Position numbers and translations under genes: made by a program | The notes under the pieces: model-generated | Seen by the model: the letters and a program-made list of their open reading frames with translations, nothing else | Database searches by the model: none | Told to the model about the DNA's origin: nothing | In this document: piece by piece, positions 1 to 5,134 of the stretch | How the letters are laid out: each line of letters begins with the position of its first letter | Position numbering within the stretch: the first letter of the stretch is position 1 | Origin: Clostridia bacterium | Lineage (GTDB): Bacteria; Bacillota_E; RBS10-35; JAJYVN01 | DNA: 5,134 nt | Assembly: GCA_027335515.1 (NCBI GenBank) | Contig: DAHWHT010000330.1 | Coordinates: 1 to 5,134, forward strand | Reading direction: 5' to 3'

Positions 1-2
1 TC

Positions 3-884
3 GGGTGCTGGCGGATGGGAGGCAACCAGACGGACGAGGAGACATCCCTGACGATCCTGCGGGCCGCGATCGATGCGGGGATTAACTTCATCGATACCGC
101 GGACGTCTATACCGGCGGCCACAGCGAGCGCATCGTGGCCCGGGTGCTGGAGGGCCGGCGGTCCGAGGTGGTGCTCGCGACGAAGTGCCGCGGACGGACG
201 GGTCCGGGTCCAAATGGCGAGGGGGCGTCGCGCAAACACATCCTGGCGGCGTGCGAGGCCAGCCTGCGGCGCCTGGGCACCGACTACATCGACCTCTACC
301 AGATCCACCATTGGGACGGGACCACCCCCATCGAGGAGACGATGCGCGCCCTGGACGACCTGGTGCGTTCGGGCAAGGTGCGCTACATCGGCTGCAGCAA
401 CTTCTCGGCCCTGCAGATCTGCCAGGCCCTCTGGGCGGCCGACCGTGCGGGGGGTGCCCCCTTTGTGTCCGTCCAGCCACATTACAACTTGTTGGATCGG
501 TCGCCCGAGCGCGAACTGTTGCCCTTCTGCCAGGAATCCGGCATCGGCTGCATCAACTATTCACCCCTGGCCGGAGGCCTTCTGACCGGCAAGTACCGCC
601 GTGGCGAGGAACCTGCCGCAGACAGCCGAGCGGGACGCGAGCCGCGCCTGCGTCAGCGGCTCGACGATCGGACGTATGACCGCCTTGAGGCGCTGGAGGC
701 GTATGCGACCCAGCACGGCCGTACCCTGACCCACCTCGCCCTGGCCTACCTCCTGGCCCAGCCGTTTGTGACAGCGCCGATCGTCGGTGCCACCAGCGTC
801 GCACAGCTACAGGAGAGCCTGGGTGCGGTGGACTTCCATCTGAGTGCGGAAGATGTCACCCAGGTGCGCGCGCTGGTGGGGTAG
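3..884 (+). CDS. Aldo/keto reductase, 5'-partial
   Basis: NAD(P)H-dependent oxidoreductase of the aldo/keto reductase superfamily, a cytoplasmic TIM barrel that reduces aldehydes or ketones; the physiological substrate cannot be read from sequence. The frame is open from base 3, and the residues before ATG 15 (GCWR, then MGG) match the usual end of the first barrel strand, so the real start lies before the window and roughly 15-25 residues are missing. Counting ATG 15 as residue 1, the family tetrad is visible: D27 and Y32 in FIDTADVYTGG, K57 in VVLATK, H98 in YQIHHWD. Other family landmarks are SLRRLGTDYIDLYQ (83-96), GKVRYIGCSNFS, and the late PIVGATS cofactor-binding segment. The C-terminus looks complete and ends at TAG 882-884. 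ATG 15 should not be taken as the start. Family assignment is firm; subfamily is not. Confidence 0.93.
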   Translation, partial: GCWRMGGNQTDEETSLTILRAAIDAGINFIDTADVYTGGHSERIVARVLEGRRSEVVLATKCRGRTGPGPNGEGASRKHILAACEASLRRLGTDYIDLYQIHHWDGTTPIEETMRALDDLVRSGKVRYIGCSNFSALQICQALWAADRAGGAPFVSVQPHYNLLDRSPERELLPFCQESGIGCINYSPLAGGLLTGKYRRGEEPAADSRAGREPRLRQRLDDRTYDRLEALEAYATQHGRTLTHLALAYLLAQPFVTAPIVGATSVAQLQESLGAVDFHLSAEDVTQVRALVG

Positions 885-913
885 CCCGCCGGACGCAGGC
901 GGCGCGGGCGGGC

Positions 914-936
914 CCCGGCCACGCGCGCCGGGCTTT
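914..936 (+). terminator. Possible weak terminator after the aldo/keto reductase
   Basis: CCCGGC (914-919) pairs with GCCGGG (927-932) across a 7-base loop and is followed by CTTT. The stem is only 6 bp and the T run is three bases, so this is a weak intrinsic terminator at best. Its location 30 bases after the reductase stop supports the role. Confidence 0.35.
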
Positions 937-950
937 GTCGCAAGGTGTGA

Positions 951-983
951 CGCGGCCAGGCAGGCGTCCGCGTGCCTGGCGCG
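951..983. repeat. Strong inverted repeat upstream of the small HTH gene
   Basis: GCCAGGCA (955-962) and TGCCTGGC (973-980) form a perfect 8-bp stem with a 10-base loop. CGC 951-953 and GCG 981-983 add three more pairs if G954 is bulged. No T tract follows, so it is not a classical terminator. It lies 40 bases before ATG 1023 and could be an operator, a leader hairpin, or part of a tandem terminator for the reductase. It also covers an in-frame GTG at 972, which argues against translation starting there. Confidence 0.5.
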
Positions 984-1022
984 AAATGGTCTCACTATGG
1001 GCGAGCCTTGGGGGGACCGCGC

Positions 1023-1394
1023 ATGGCGAGGTCCAGGTCCGCCGTGATACCCGTGACGGAGGCTGAGCGCGGGGCGGCGCTTGAGGCGATCTATGAGCGG
1101 CGCCGCCTCTCGCAGCAGGAACGCAGCGCGTTATTGCGTGCCGGCATCTCGCCCAACGAACAAAAGCGAGCGCCGGTGGACCGGCCGTGGGGCAGTGCGG
1201 ACCGCACGCTGCTTTGGCGGTTGGCCGAAGTGCGGGGCTGGTCTCCGGCCGCCATCGCGGCGTTCACCCATCGCACCGAGTCCGCGGTGGTGGCCGCCCT
1301 GCGCCGCTTTGGGATTTCGCCGCGATCCGGTTGCGGCGCGCCGCCGAGGCAGGTAGACTGGAGAGCGCTTCGCGCCGGTTCCAGCCGGCGGTAG
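1023..1394 (+). CDS. Small putative DNA-binding protein with helix-turn-helix, hypothetical
   Basis: A 123-residue basic protein of unrecognised family. I chose ATG 1023 because GGGGGGA (1010-1016) sits six bases upstream; an in-frame GTG at 972 lies inside a hairpin and has no ribosome binding site. The N-terminal part (about 12-40) is predicted helical and charged (AERGAALEAIYERRRLSQQE). Residues 56-98 read as a three-helix DNA-binding unit: W56, then LLWRLAEVRGWS, AAIAAFTHRTESAV, and ALRRFGI. The spacing W..LL..L.E..GWS...IA....RT..AV...L...GI is that of SANT/Myb-like or Hin/GcrA-like helix-turn-helix domains. The C-terminal 20 residues are basic and probably disordered. It stands alone between the reductase and the tRNAs. 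A transcription factor or recombinase-associated binder is possible, but its target is unknown. The 3' end of the gene contains a candidate tRNA promoter. Confidence 0.62.
   Translation: MARSRSAVIPVTEAERGAALEAIYERRRLSQQERSALLRAGISPNEQKRAPVDRPWGSADRTLLWRLAEVRGWSPAAIAAFTHRTESAVVAALRRFGISPRSGCGAPPRQVDWRALRAGSSRR
1331..1359 (+). promoter_or_regulatory. Candidate sigma70-type promoter for the tRNA cluster
   Basis: TTGCGG (1331-1336) and TAGACT (1354-1359) are separated by exactly 17 bases. The -35 keeps TTG and the -10 keeps TA-A-T of the consensus. Transcription would begin near 1366, about 35 bases before tRNA-His. It lies inside the 3' end of the upstream reading frame, which is unusual but not rare in compact genomes. 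It is supported by pattern and position only. Confidence 0.42.
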
Positions 1395-1400
1395 CGGGAT

Positions 1401-1478
1401 GGTGACTGTAGCTCAGTTGGTTAGAGCGCCAGGCTGTGGCCCTGGAGGCCGTGGGTTCGAATCCCATCAGTCACCCCA
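1401..1478 (+). tRNA. tRNA-His (anticodon GTG)
   Basis: Full cloverleaf. The acceptor GTGACTG (1402-1408) pairs with CAGTCAC (1468-1474). The extra G at 1401 faces C1475, the G-1:C73 pair typical of bacterial tRNA-His. The D stem is GCTC/GAGC. The anticodon stem CCAGG/CCTGG encloses loop CTGTGGC with GTG at 1436-1438. The T arm is GTGGG-TTCGAAT-CCCAT, and CCA is encoded at 1476-1478. It decodes CAC/CAU. First of three co-directional tRNAs. Confidence 0.97.
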
Positions 1479-1519
1479 AGCCCCTCTGCAGTTCCGGTGC
1501 CGATGCCTGCGGAGTGCGA

Positions 1520-1593
1520 TGGGGTGTCGCCAAGCGGTAAGGCAGCGGACTTTGGATCCGCGATCGCAGGTTCGAATCCTGCCACCCCAGCCA
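1520..1593 (+). tRNA. tRNA-Gln (anticodon TTG)
   Basis: Full cloverleaf. The acceptor TGGGGTG (1520-1526) pairs with CACCCCA (1583-1589), with discriminator G1590 and encoded CCA 1591-1593. The anticodon stem GCGGA/TCCGC encloses loop CTTTGGA with TTG at 1552-1554. The T stem GCAGG/CCTGC is perfect. The T-A first acceptor pair is a known glutamine identity feature in bacteria. It starts 41 bases after tRNA-His and is probably cotranscribed. Confidence 0.97.
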
Positions 1594-1609
1594 CGAAGGA
1601 CAGCGTAGC

Positions 1610-1686
1610 GGGCCAGTAGCTCAGTTGGTCAGAGCAGCGGACTTTTAATCCGAATGTCGTGGGTTCGAGTCCCACCTGGCCCACCA
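1610..1686 (+). tRNA. tRNA-Lys (anticodon TTT)
   Basis: Full cloverleaf. The acceptor GGGCCAG (1610-1616) pairs with CTGGCCC (1676-1682), with discriminator A1683 and encoded CCA 1684-1686. The D stem is GCTC/GAGC, the anticodon loop CTTTTAA has TTT at 1644-1646, and the T stem GTGGG/CCCAC is perfect. The anticodon stem GCGGA/TCCGA has one mismatch, G1637 against A1653 at its outer end. It starts 16 bases after tRNA-Gln. Its 3' end borders the decayed region, and tRNA 3' ends are frequent integration targets, but no second copy of that end is visible in the window. Confidence 0.97.
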
Positions 1687-1718
1687 AAAAGCCATAGGCC
1701 CATAAAGGTTTCAGGAGG

Positions 1719-1753
1719 CGCCGCTGGGAATCTCTCCCGGCGGCGATTGCTTT
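1719..1753 (+). terminator. Rho-independent terminator of the tRNA cluster
   Basis: An 11-bp stem pairs CGCCGCTGGGA (1719-1729) with TCCCGGCGGCG (1735-1745), with one T-G wobble and a 5-base loop ATCTC. ATTGCTTTG follows, with five T in positions 1747-1753. It begins 33 bases after the CCA of tRNA-Lys, the right place to end a His-Gln-Lys transcript. The tail is interrupted by GC, so efficiency is uncertain. Confidence 0.65.
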
Positions 1754-1922
1754 GCCATCCGGTTTGCCGATCACCGACCTCAGCCAGGTGGAATGGAGGA
1801 TCATGGCCAAGCTCAGCGGGAACAAGCGGGTGCTGGAAGCCTACCGCAACGGCGAGGATCTGCATCGCCTGACCGCTTGGCTGGTGGGCGGGGTGCTGCT
1901 GGACCAGCGGCAGTTTCGCAAC
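1746..1922 (+). pseudogene. Relic of a family A DNA polymerase (palm motif A only)
   Basis: The frame reads LPSGLPITDLSQVEWRIMA, then KLSGNKRVLEAYRNGEDLH, then RLTAW. This matches the polymerase I palm segment whose usual form is D-Y-S-Q-I-E-L-R-x-x-A-H-L-S-G-D, then an A-[FY]-R-x-G-x-D-[IL]-H-x-x-T-A block. The catalytic motif A aspartate is codon 1776-1778. The match fades after DQRQFR (to about 1919), where the finger helix with its conserved K and NFG should follow. Exonuclease, thumb, motif B and motif C are all absent, so about 60 residues of a protein of more than 500 remain. The segment has no internal stop. The Y-R-N-G-E-D-L-H-R-L-T-A wording seems closer to phage-encoded polymerases than to the housekeeping polA product, but that is an impression. 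An ATG at 1803 follows GGAGGA by only two bases and is simply polymerase coding sequence. Confidence 0.7.
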
Positions 1923-2042
1923 GGGCGGCCCAGGTCCGACGCACCGCATCCGTCGTACGCGTCGTCCCATTGCGCTCCGCATCCAAGGTGCATGTCCCTC
2001 TTTCCGCCCTTGTCCTGGGTACCGTGCCTGCTCCCCGGCCTG

Positions 2043-2074
2043 CCTCTCCAGCCCTTCCGACCTCCCTGGAGAGG
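2043..2074. repeat. Perfect 9-bp inverted repeat
   Basis: CCTCTCCAG (2043-2051) and CTGGAGAGG (2066-2074) are exact reverse complements around a 14-base loop. There is no T tract on either side, so it is not an intrinsic terminator. It may be a hairpin from the end of a mobile element, given the relics on both sides, but no element boundary can be set. Confidence 0.5.
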
Positions 2075-2100
2075 GGATCCATGCCTCCGAGCTATCGCCC

Positions 2101-2135
2101 GGGGCGGGGGGATCTTCGAGCCCCCCGAGAGCCCC
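2101..2135. repeat. GC-rich imperfect inverted repeat
   Basis: GGGGGG (2106-2111) pairs with CCCCCC (2121-2126) across a 9-base loop, and GGGGC (2101-2105) pairs with GCCCC (2131-2135) if GAGA 2127-2130 is bulged, giving 11 pairs. No T run follows in either direction. A G-tract of six is also a replication or slippage hazard. Function unknown. Confidence 0.45.
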
Positions 2136-2211
2136 CATCCAGACCTCGGAATCCAAGTCCAAATCCTCGCCCCGGCTTGTCTGCACTCATGTTGACACAG
2201 AGGGCAGGAGC

Positions 2212-2392
2212 ACGACGCAGCCGGAACGAACGAGCTTCGATTTCGCGCTCATGGCGAGAGTCAAGGAACGTCGCGTCCGAGATGACGGCGGGGCACGCAA
2301 CGCCCAGATCAACACCCGGCCACCCCTCCCGTCGCGGCAACGGCAGGCTCCGTGGCCTGAACGACAACGTGGAGCCACCGCCGACCACGGCG
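2212..2392 (-). pseudogene. Relic of a TnpB-like IS200/IS605-type protein, frameshifted
   Basis: On the - strand one frame (2392 down to 2315) reads RRGRRWLHVVVQATEP, then GGVAG, and hits a TGA at 2311-2309. The next frame takes over at once with VDLGVACPAVISDATFLD, then EIEARSFRLRR. Together they give the TnpB segment in which an R-R-G-x-W-x-x-H-V-V-V strand leads to G-V-D-L-G, the RuvC-I motif. Its first catalytic aspartate is codon 2310-2308. One extra base at about 2312-2314 explains the shift. The match stops near 2212, so RuvC-II, the zinc finger and RuvC-III are missing; no clear N-terminal domain can be followed beyond 2392. TnpB is an RNA-guided nuclease carried by IS200/IS605-type elements; this copy cannot be functional. 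The assignment rests on motif recognition only. Confidence 0.6.
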
Positions 2393-2662
2393 TGGCGACG
2401 TTTGGAAACCGTAACAAGGATTGGTCGACCGATTGACACCACATTGCAGGATGCCTGAATGTCCACATGCGTGGCCAATGGAAGGCCCGCGACGGCGCGG
2501 GTGGCATCGGGTTCGTGGACACCACGGGGCCAGGACGACAGGGCATCGACGCGCCCCCCGGCAATCGCGAAGGGGAAATCCGTGTTTCCGATCATGGACG
2601 GGCGCTGACCCGCCGTGATCGGCGGCGCCGCTCGCACGTCCAGCATAAGGGTGGTGGGCTCT
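2393..2662. other. Non-coding or decayed stretch before the membrane gene
   Basis: No recognisable gene. Earlier parts of the TnpB relic may lie here on the - strand but have diverged beyond recognition. Short hairpins are frequent: CCAC/GTGG at 2463-2474, CCCGCG/CGCGGG at 2486-2501 with loop ACGG, CGTGG/CCACG at 2514-2526, and CCGCCG/CGGCGG at 2610-2625 with loop TGAT. A TTGACA at 2433-2438 is a good -35 sequence but lacks a convincing -10. The promoter of the downstream membrane gene and transporter must lie here or further upstream, but I could not locate it. Confidence 0.45.
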
Positions 2663-3166
2663 TTGGTAGAAGACGGTCCCGAGCAGTCTCCTCCTGACGG
2701 ATCCCCGTCGAACCGACGGATGCGCGTCTGGTACATCGCCGGTTTGATGGGGGGCGTCTTGAGCCTCGGCATCGGCGCCACTGTCCAACCGGGCGCCGCG
2801 ATCCGCGCCGTGCTCTCGGTCGCACTCACGGCGACCGCGTTGGTCGTGTTCGCACTGGCGGGTCGAACGGCGAGCCAGGCGGGGCTTCGCCCGTCGTGGC
2901 TCGCGGCGCTCGTGGGCCTGTGCTACGGTGTGCCGACCGGACTCGTGGCCGTGCTCTTTCCGCCCACGTCTGCCCGATTGGCCGCGCTCTTGCGCAGAAG
3001 ACACGCCACCGCCTTCGAGATTCAGGCCGCGCAGCATGCGAACACCGCTTTGATCCATTGGCTGAGTTTTGTGTTCTCGGTGGTCGTCTTCGCGGGGCTG
3101 GGTCTGATCCTCGGCTGGATTGGCTCGCGCCTTGCGCGCGGATCGGAGGCATCTCGTGCGGTCTGA
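2663..3166 (+). CDS. Four-helix integral membrane protein, unknown family
   Basis: About 167 residues with four hydrophobic segments, near 23-41 (WYIAGLMGGVLSLGIGATV), 49-67, 79-99 (WLAALVGLCYGVPTGLVAV) and 130-154 (LIHWLSFVFSVVVFAGLG). A basic loop, ARLAALLRRRHATAFE, lies between the third and fourth helices. I do not recognise the family. The start is uncertain: TTG 2663 has GGTGG repeats 5-8 bases upstream, GTG 2615 lies in a hairpin without a ribosome binding site, and ATG 2720 (residue 20 here) begins right before the first helix but has no clear Shine-Dalgarno. A stop at 2606 bounds the frame. Its end overlaps the start of the ABC transporter gene by 11 bases, so the two are almost certainly one transcript. 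A role as partner or accessory of that transporter is inference. Confidence 0.75.
   Translation: MVEDGPEQSPPDGSPSNRRMRVWYIAGLMGGVLSLGIGATVQPGAAIRAVLSVALTATALVVFALAGRTASQAGLRPSWLAALVGLCYGVPTGLVAVLFPPTSARLAALLRRRHATAFEIQAAQHANTALIHWLSFVFSVVVFAGLGLILGWIGSRLARGSEASRAV
3145..3149 (+). promoter_or_regulatory. Ribosome binding site deciding the ABC transporter start
   Basis: GGAGG lies six bases before GTG 3156 and inside the last codons of the upstream membrane gene, whose TGA is at 3164-3166. This fixes the GTG as the start and makes translational coupling likely. No ATG in this frame occurs before the Walker A motif. Confidence 0.75.
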
Positions 3167-5134
3167 GGCAGGGAAGGTTGGGGAACCGTCTGTGGCCACA
3201 GCTACAGGGCGCCGGTTGCGCGTGTCTCTGGAGGAAGCCAGCCGCTCCTATCGACGCGGCCAGGAGACCGTTCATGCGTTGGACGGCGTTTCGATCACGC
3301 TGCGGCCAGGTGAGTTGGCTCTGGTGCTGGGACCCTCCGGCGGCGGCAAGTCCACGCTCTTGCACCTGCTGGGCGGCATGGACCGCCCCACCACGGGCCG
3401 GGTGGTGGCCGGAGGTGAGGCCATCAGCCAACGGTCGGCGGATCAGCTCTCGGCGTGGCGCCGCACGCATGTCGGATTCGTCTTTCAGGCGTTTCACCTG
3501 CTCGCCCACCTGACGGCAGAGGAGAATGTGGCCCTCCCGCTTGTCCTGGGCGGATGCCCCCCGGCGGAGCGTCGAAGACTGGCGGCCGAACGGTTGGAGA
3601 GGGTCGGGCTGAAGGATCGTGCGCGCCATCGTCCCGGGGAACTGTCCGGGGGCCAAGCGCAGCGCGTTGCGGTGGCGCGCGCGCTCGTGACCGACCCCCC
3701 GATCCTCCTGGCCGACGAACCGACCGGCAACCTGGACAGCCACAGCGGGCAGGAGATCATGGCGCTCCTGCGCGATGTCGCGCATCGCGACGGCCGCACC
3801 GTGGTCGTTGTCTCCCACAACGAGGAGTTTGTTCCGTTGGCGGATCGTGTGATCCGCGTCCGTGACGGCCGTGTCATCGCCGATTCCGCCCCAGAGACTG
3901 CGGTGGGGGGAAAGCCGGGCCCCATGGAGCAAACCCCTGGCAAGCGGCTTGGGCCACGGACCCGCACCCTCCTGGGCATGGCGGGTTCGGCGGCGCTACG
4001 CCGCACGTGGCGCACCGTGCTCACCGGCCTTGGTGTCACCATTGGGGTTGCTGCCATGGTGCTCCTCATTTCTATCGGGGCGGGTTTGCAGAACCGGGTG
4101 GTCGGCAGCATCCGCACCCAAACCTCGCTGGACTCCATCTACGTCACCCCCGCAAAGAGCAGCAACGCCCTTTCGTTCGGCCAGCCGGCGCAGACGCAGG
4201 GGGTGGTCCACCCCATCGGGGCGGCACAACTCGTGACCTTCGCGCACCTACCAGGTGTGCGCGCCGCCTACGGCGAGCCATTGTTCTTTGCCAAGGGCAA
4301 AGTGAACGGCCACGGGGCCCCCATGATCCCCCTCCAGGGGCTGCCGCCAGGGAAGCTCTGGCACGGACCGGGCGCCCAGAGGCTTCCCTCGCTCCGGTAT
4401 GGCCGCCTCCCGGCACCTGGGCAGGCCGGTGTGGTCCTGCCCCAGTCGTTGGTCGATGCCCTGTTCGGGGTGGCCAAAGGGCGGGAGGCGCACGTCGTTG
4501 GCGACACCGTCCAACTGACGTTGACCGCCGGTATGGAGGGGATGGGTAACGCCGCCTCTTTCCAAAGCGTCCGCAGCGCGGTCACCAAACCTCAGGAGCT
4601 TGTCCTGACCGGTGTGGCGAAGAACACCTTCGGCAGCAGCGCCACGGGCTACGTGCGCAACGCCCTTGCGCTGCACTGGAACACGCTCAACACCCCGCGA
4701 GGAACTCAGCCGACCTTTGGTAATGCCGTCGTTGTGGCCAAGTCCATCGCCGACGTGAAAGCGGTGGCCAAAGCGATCGGCAACATGGGGTATGGAGCCA
4801 CCACCACAGGCGACGTCCTCGGGGAGATTCAGAAGGTCTTCAGGATCCTGGAAACGGGTCTCGGCGCCATTGGTGGCATCGCCTTGGCGGTGGCCGGCTT
4901 GATGAGCGCGGTGGTGATGAGCATGGCCGTCCTGGAACGGGCGCGGGAAATCGGCGTACTGCGCGCGCTGGGAGCCAGGCGGCGGGACGTGTTCACGTTG
5001 TTCCTCGCCGAGGCGGCCTTCATCGGAGTCGTCGGGGGTGCGGTCGGCGACGCGCTGGGCTGGACGCTCGGCAAACTGGGAATACTGATCTTTCACCAGA
5101 ACGGCCTTTTCCTCGTCCCGCTGTGGTTGGTACT
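3156..5134 (+). CDS. MacB-like ABC transporter, fused ATPase and permease, 3'-partial
   Basis: One uninterrupted frame of 659 codons that leaves the window without a stop. Residues about 20-245 are an ABC ATPase: Walker A GPSGGGKST (59-67), Q-loop Q111, signature LSGGQAQR (163-170), Walker B ILLADE with D187 and E188, a PTGNLD D-loop, and switch H221. After a proline- and glycine-rich linker the permease begins: helix 1 near 287-308 (TVLTGLGVTIGVAAMVLLIS), an external domain near 310-560 like MacB periplasmic core domains, helix 2 near 565-590, the cytoplasmic coupling motif EIGVLRALGARRRDV that marks the FtsX/MacB family, helix 3 near 616-640, and the start of helix 4. Type VII (MacB/LolD/FtsE-like) transporters work by mechanotransmission and move substrates such as peptides, lipoproteins or macrolides; the substrate here is unknown. 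E. coli MacB has 648 residues, so perhaps only a few dozen are missing. Domain order matches MacB. No MacA adaptor is in the window. Confidence 0.93.
   Translation, partial: MRSEAGKVGEPSVATATGRRLRVSLEEASRSYRRGQETVHALDGVSITLRPGELALVLGPSGGGKSTLLHLLGGMDRPTTGRVVAGGEAISQRSADQLSAWRRTHVGFVFQAFHLLAHLTAEENVALPLVLGGCPPAERRRLAAERLERVGLKDRARHRPGELSGGQAQRVAVARALVTDPPILLADEPTGNLDSHSGQEIMALLRDVAHRDGRTVVVVSHNEEFVPLADRVIRVRDGRVIADSAPETAVGGKPGPMEQTPGKRLGPRTRTLLGMAGSAALRRTWRTVLTGLGVTIGVAAMVLLISIGAGLQNRVVGSIRTQTSLDSIYVTPAKSSNALSFGQPAQTQGVVHPIGAAQLVTFAHLPGVRAAYGEPLFFAKGKVNGHGAPMIPLQGLPPGKLWHGPGAQRLPSLRYGRLPAPGQAGVVLPQSLVDALFGVAKGREAHVVGDTVQLTLTAGMEGMGNAASFQSVRSAVTKPQELVLTGVAKNTFGSSATGYVRNALALHWNTLNTPRGTQPTFGNAVVVAKSIADVKAVAKAIGNMGYGATTTGDVLGEIQKVFRILETGLGAIGGIALAVAGLMSAVVMSMAVLERAREIGVLRALGARRRDVFTLFLAEAAFIGVVGGAVGDALGWTLGKLGILIFHQNGLFLVPLWLV

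Larger units (their letters stand above)
1923..2211. other. Decayed stretch between the two relics, no gene seen
   Basis: No frame here reads as a recognisable protein, although GC richness leaves several frames open. Bases 1991-2060 are about three quarters pyrimidine on the + strand. Two strong inverted repeats lie in this stretch and are listed separately. A TTGACA at 2192-2197 has no fitting -10 box on the + strand. I take this as remnants of inserted DNA. Confidence 0.5.

Noticed and set aside
972..974. GTG 972 as the start of the small HTH protein
   Set aside because: It lies within a strong hairpin and lacks a ribosome binding site, whereas ATG 1023 has a G-rich Shine-Dalgarno at the correct distance.
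1421..1825. Open - strand frames across the tRNA cluster, with peptides such as VGLEPTTFGLKVRCSDQLSYW-like segments
   Set aside because: These are the well-known spurious translations of the antisense strand of tRNA genes; the tRNAs explain the sequence fully.
2192..2461. Two exact TTGACA boxes (2192-2197 and 2433-2438) as promoters
   Set aside because: Neither has an acceptable -10 hexamer at 16-18 bases, so they cannot be called promoters.
1687..2662. CRISPR array or omega RNA
   Set aside because: There are no regularly spaced direct repeats, and the TnpB relic lacks its 3' half, so no guide RNA region can be defined.
2092..2829. A 245-codon - strand frame as an intact gene
   Set aside because: Only a short middle portion (2212-2313) resembles a protein family, the match continues in a different frame upstream, and the rest overlaps the membrane gene antisense. 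It is treated as a relic.
2826..3932. A 368-codon open frame on the - strand
   Set aside because: It is the antisense shadow of the membrane gene and the ATPase domain, arginine- and proline-rich with no family features; the + strand has complete ABC motifs.
4248..5096. A 282-codon open frame on the - strand
   Set aside because: It lies opposite the permease part of the MacB-like gene and its composition (H, G, Q, R rich) is typical of antisense frames in GC-rich DNA.

Overview
The window is GC-rich bacterial chromosome. It carries a 5'-truncated aldo/keto reductase, a small putative DNA-binding protein, a three-gene tRNA cluster (His-GTG, Gln-TTG, Lys-TTT, all with encoded CCA), about 950 bases of decayed DNA, and a two-gene unit of a small membrane protein followed by a fused ATPase-permease ABC transporter that runs off the right edge. 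All intact genes are on the + strand. High GC, encoded CCA on every tRNA, GTG/TTG starts and the His-Gln-Lys tRNA order would fit a GC-rich Bacillota-like lineage, but this placement is a guess; nothing in the window fixes the taxonomy.

Left part (1-1400): the reductase keeps its whole catalytic tetrad but lacks the N-terminal strand, which lies before the window. A possible weak terminator and a strong hairpin (951-983) separate it from a 123-residue protein with a SANT/Myb-like or Hin-like helix-turn-helix. A candidate sigma70-type promoter inside the 3' end of that gene would drive the tRNA cluster.

Middle part (1401-2662): the tRNAs are followed by an 11-bp hairpin with a T-rich tail, the likely terminator of the tRNA transcript. 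Immediately after it comes a relic of a family A DNA polymerase (palm motif A only, + strand). Further on there is a relic of a TnpB-like (IS200/IS605-type) RNA-guided nuclease on the - strand, broken by what looks like one inserted base just before its first RuvC aspartate. Two strong inverted repeats lie between the relics. The stretch looks like a tRNA-adjacent insertion site where mobile or phage DNA has landed and decayed.

Right part (2663-5134): a four-helix membrane protein of unknown family overlaps by 11 bases the GTG start of a long MacB-like gene. That gene has no stop before the window ends, so it is open for 659 codons. ATPase motifs are complete, and the permease follows in the same polypeptide. 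The overlap and a well-placed GGAGG suggest translational coupling and a joint role in export or envelope function; no MacA-like adaptor is visible here.
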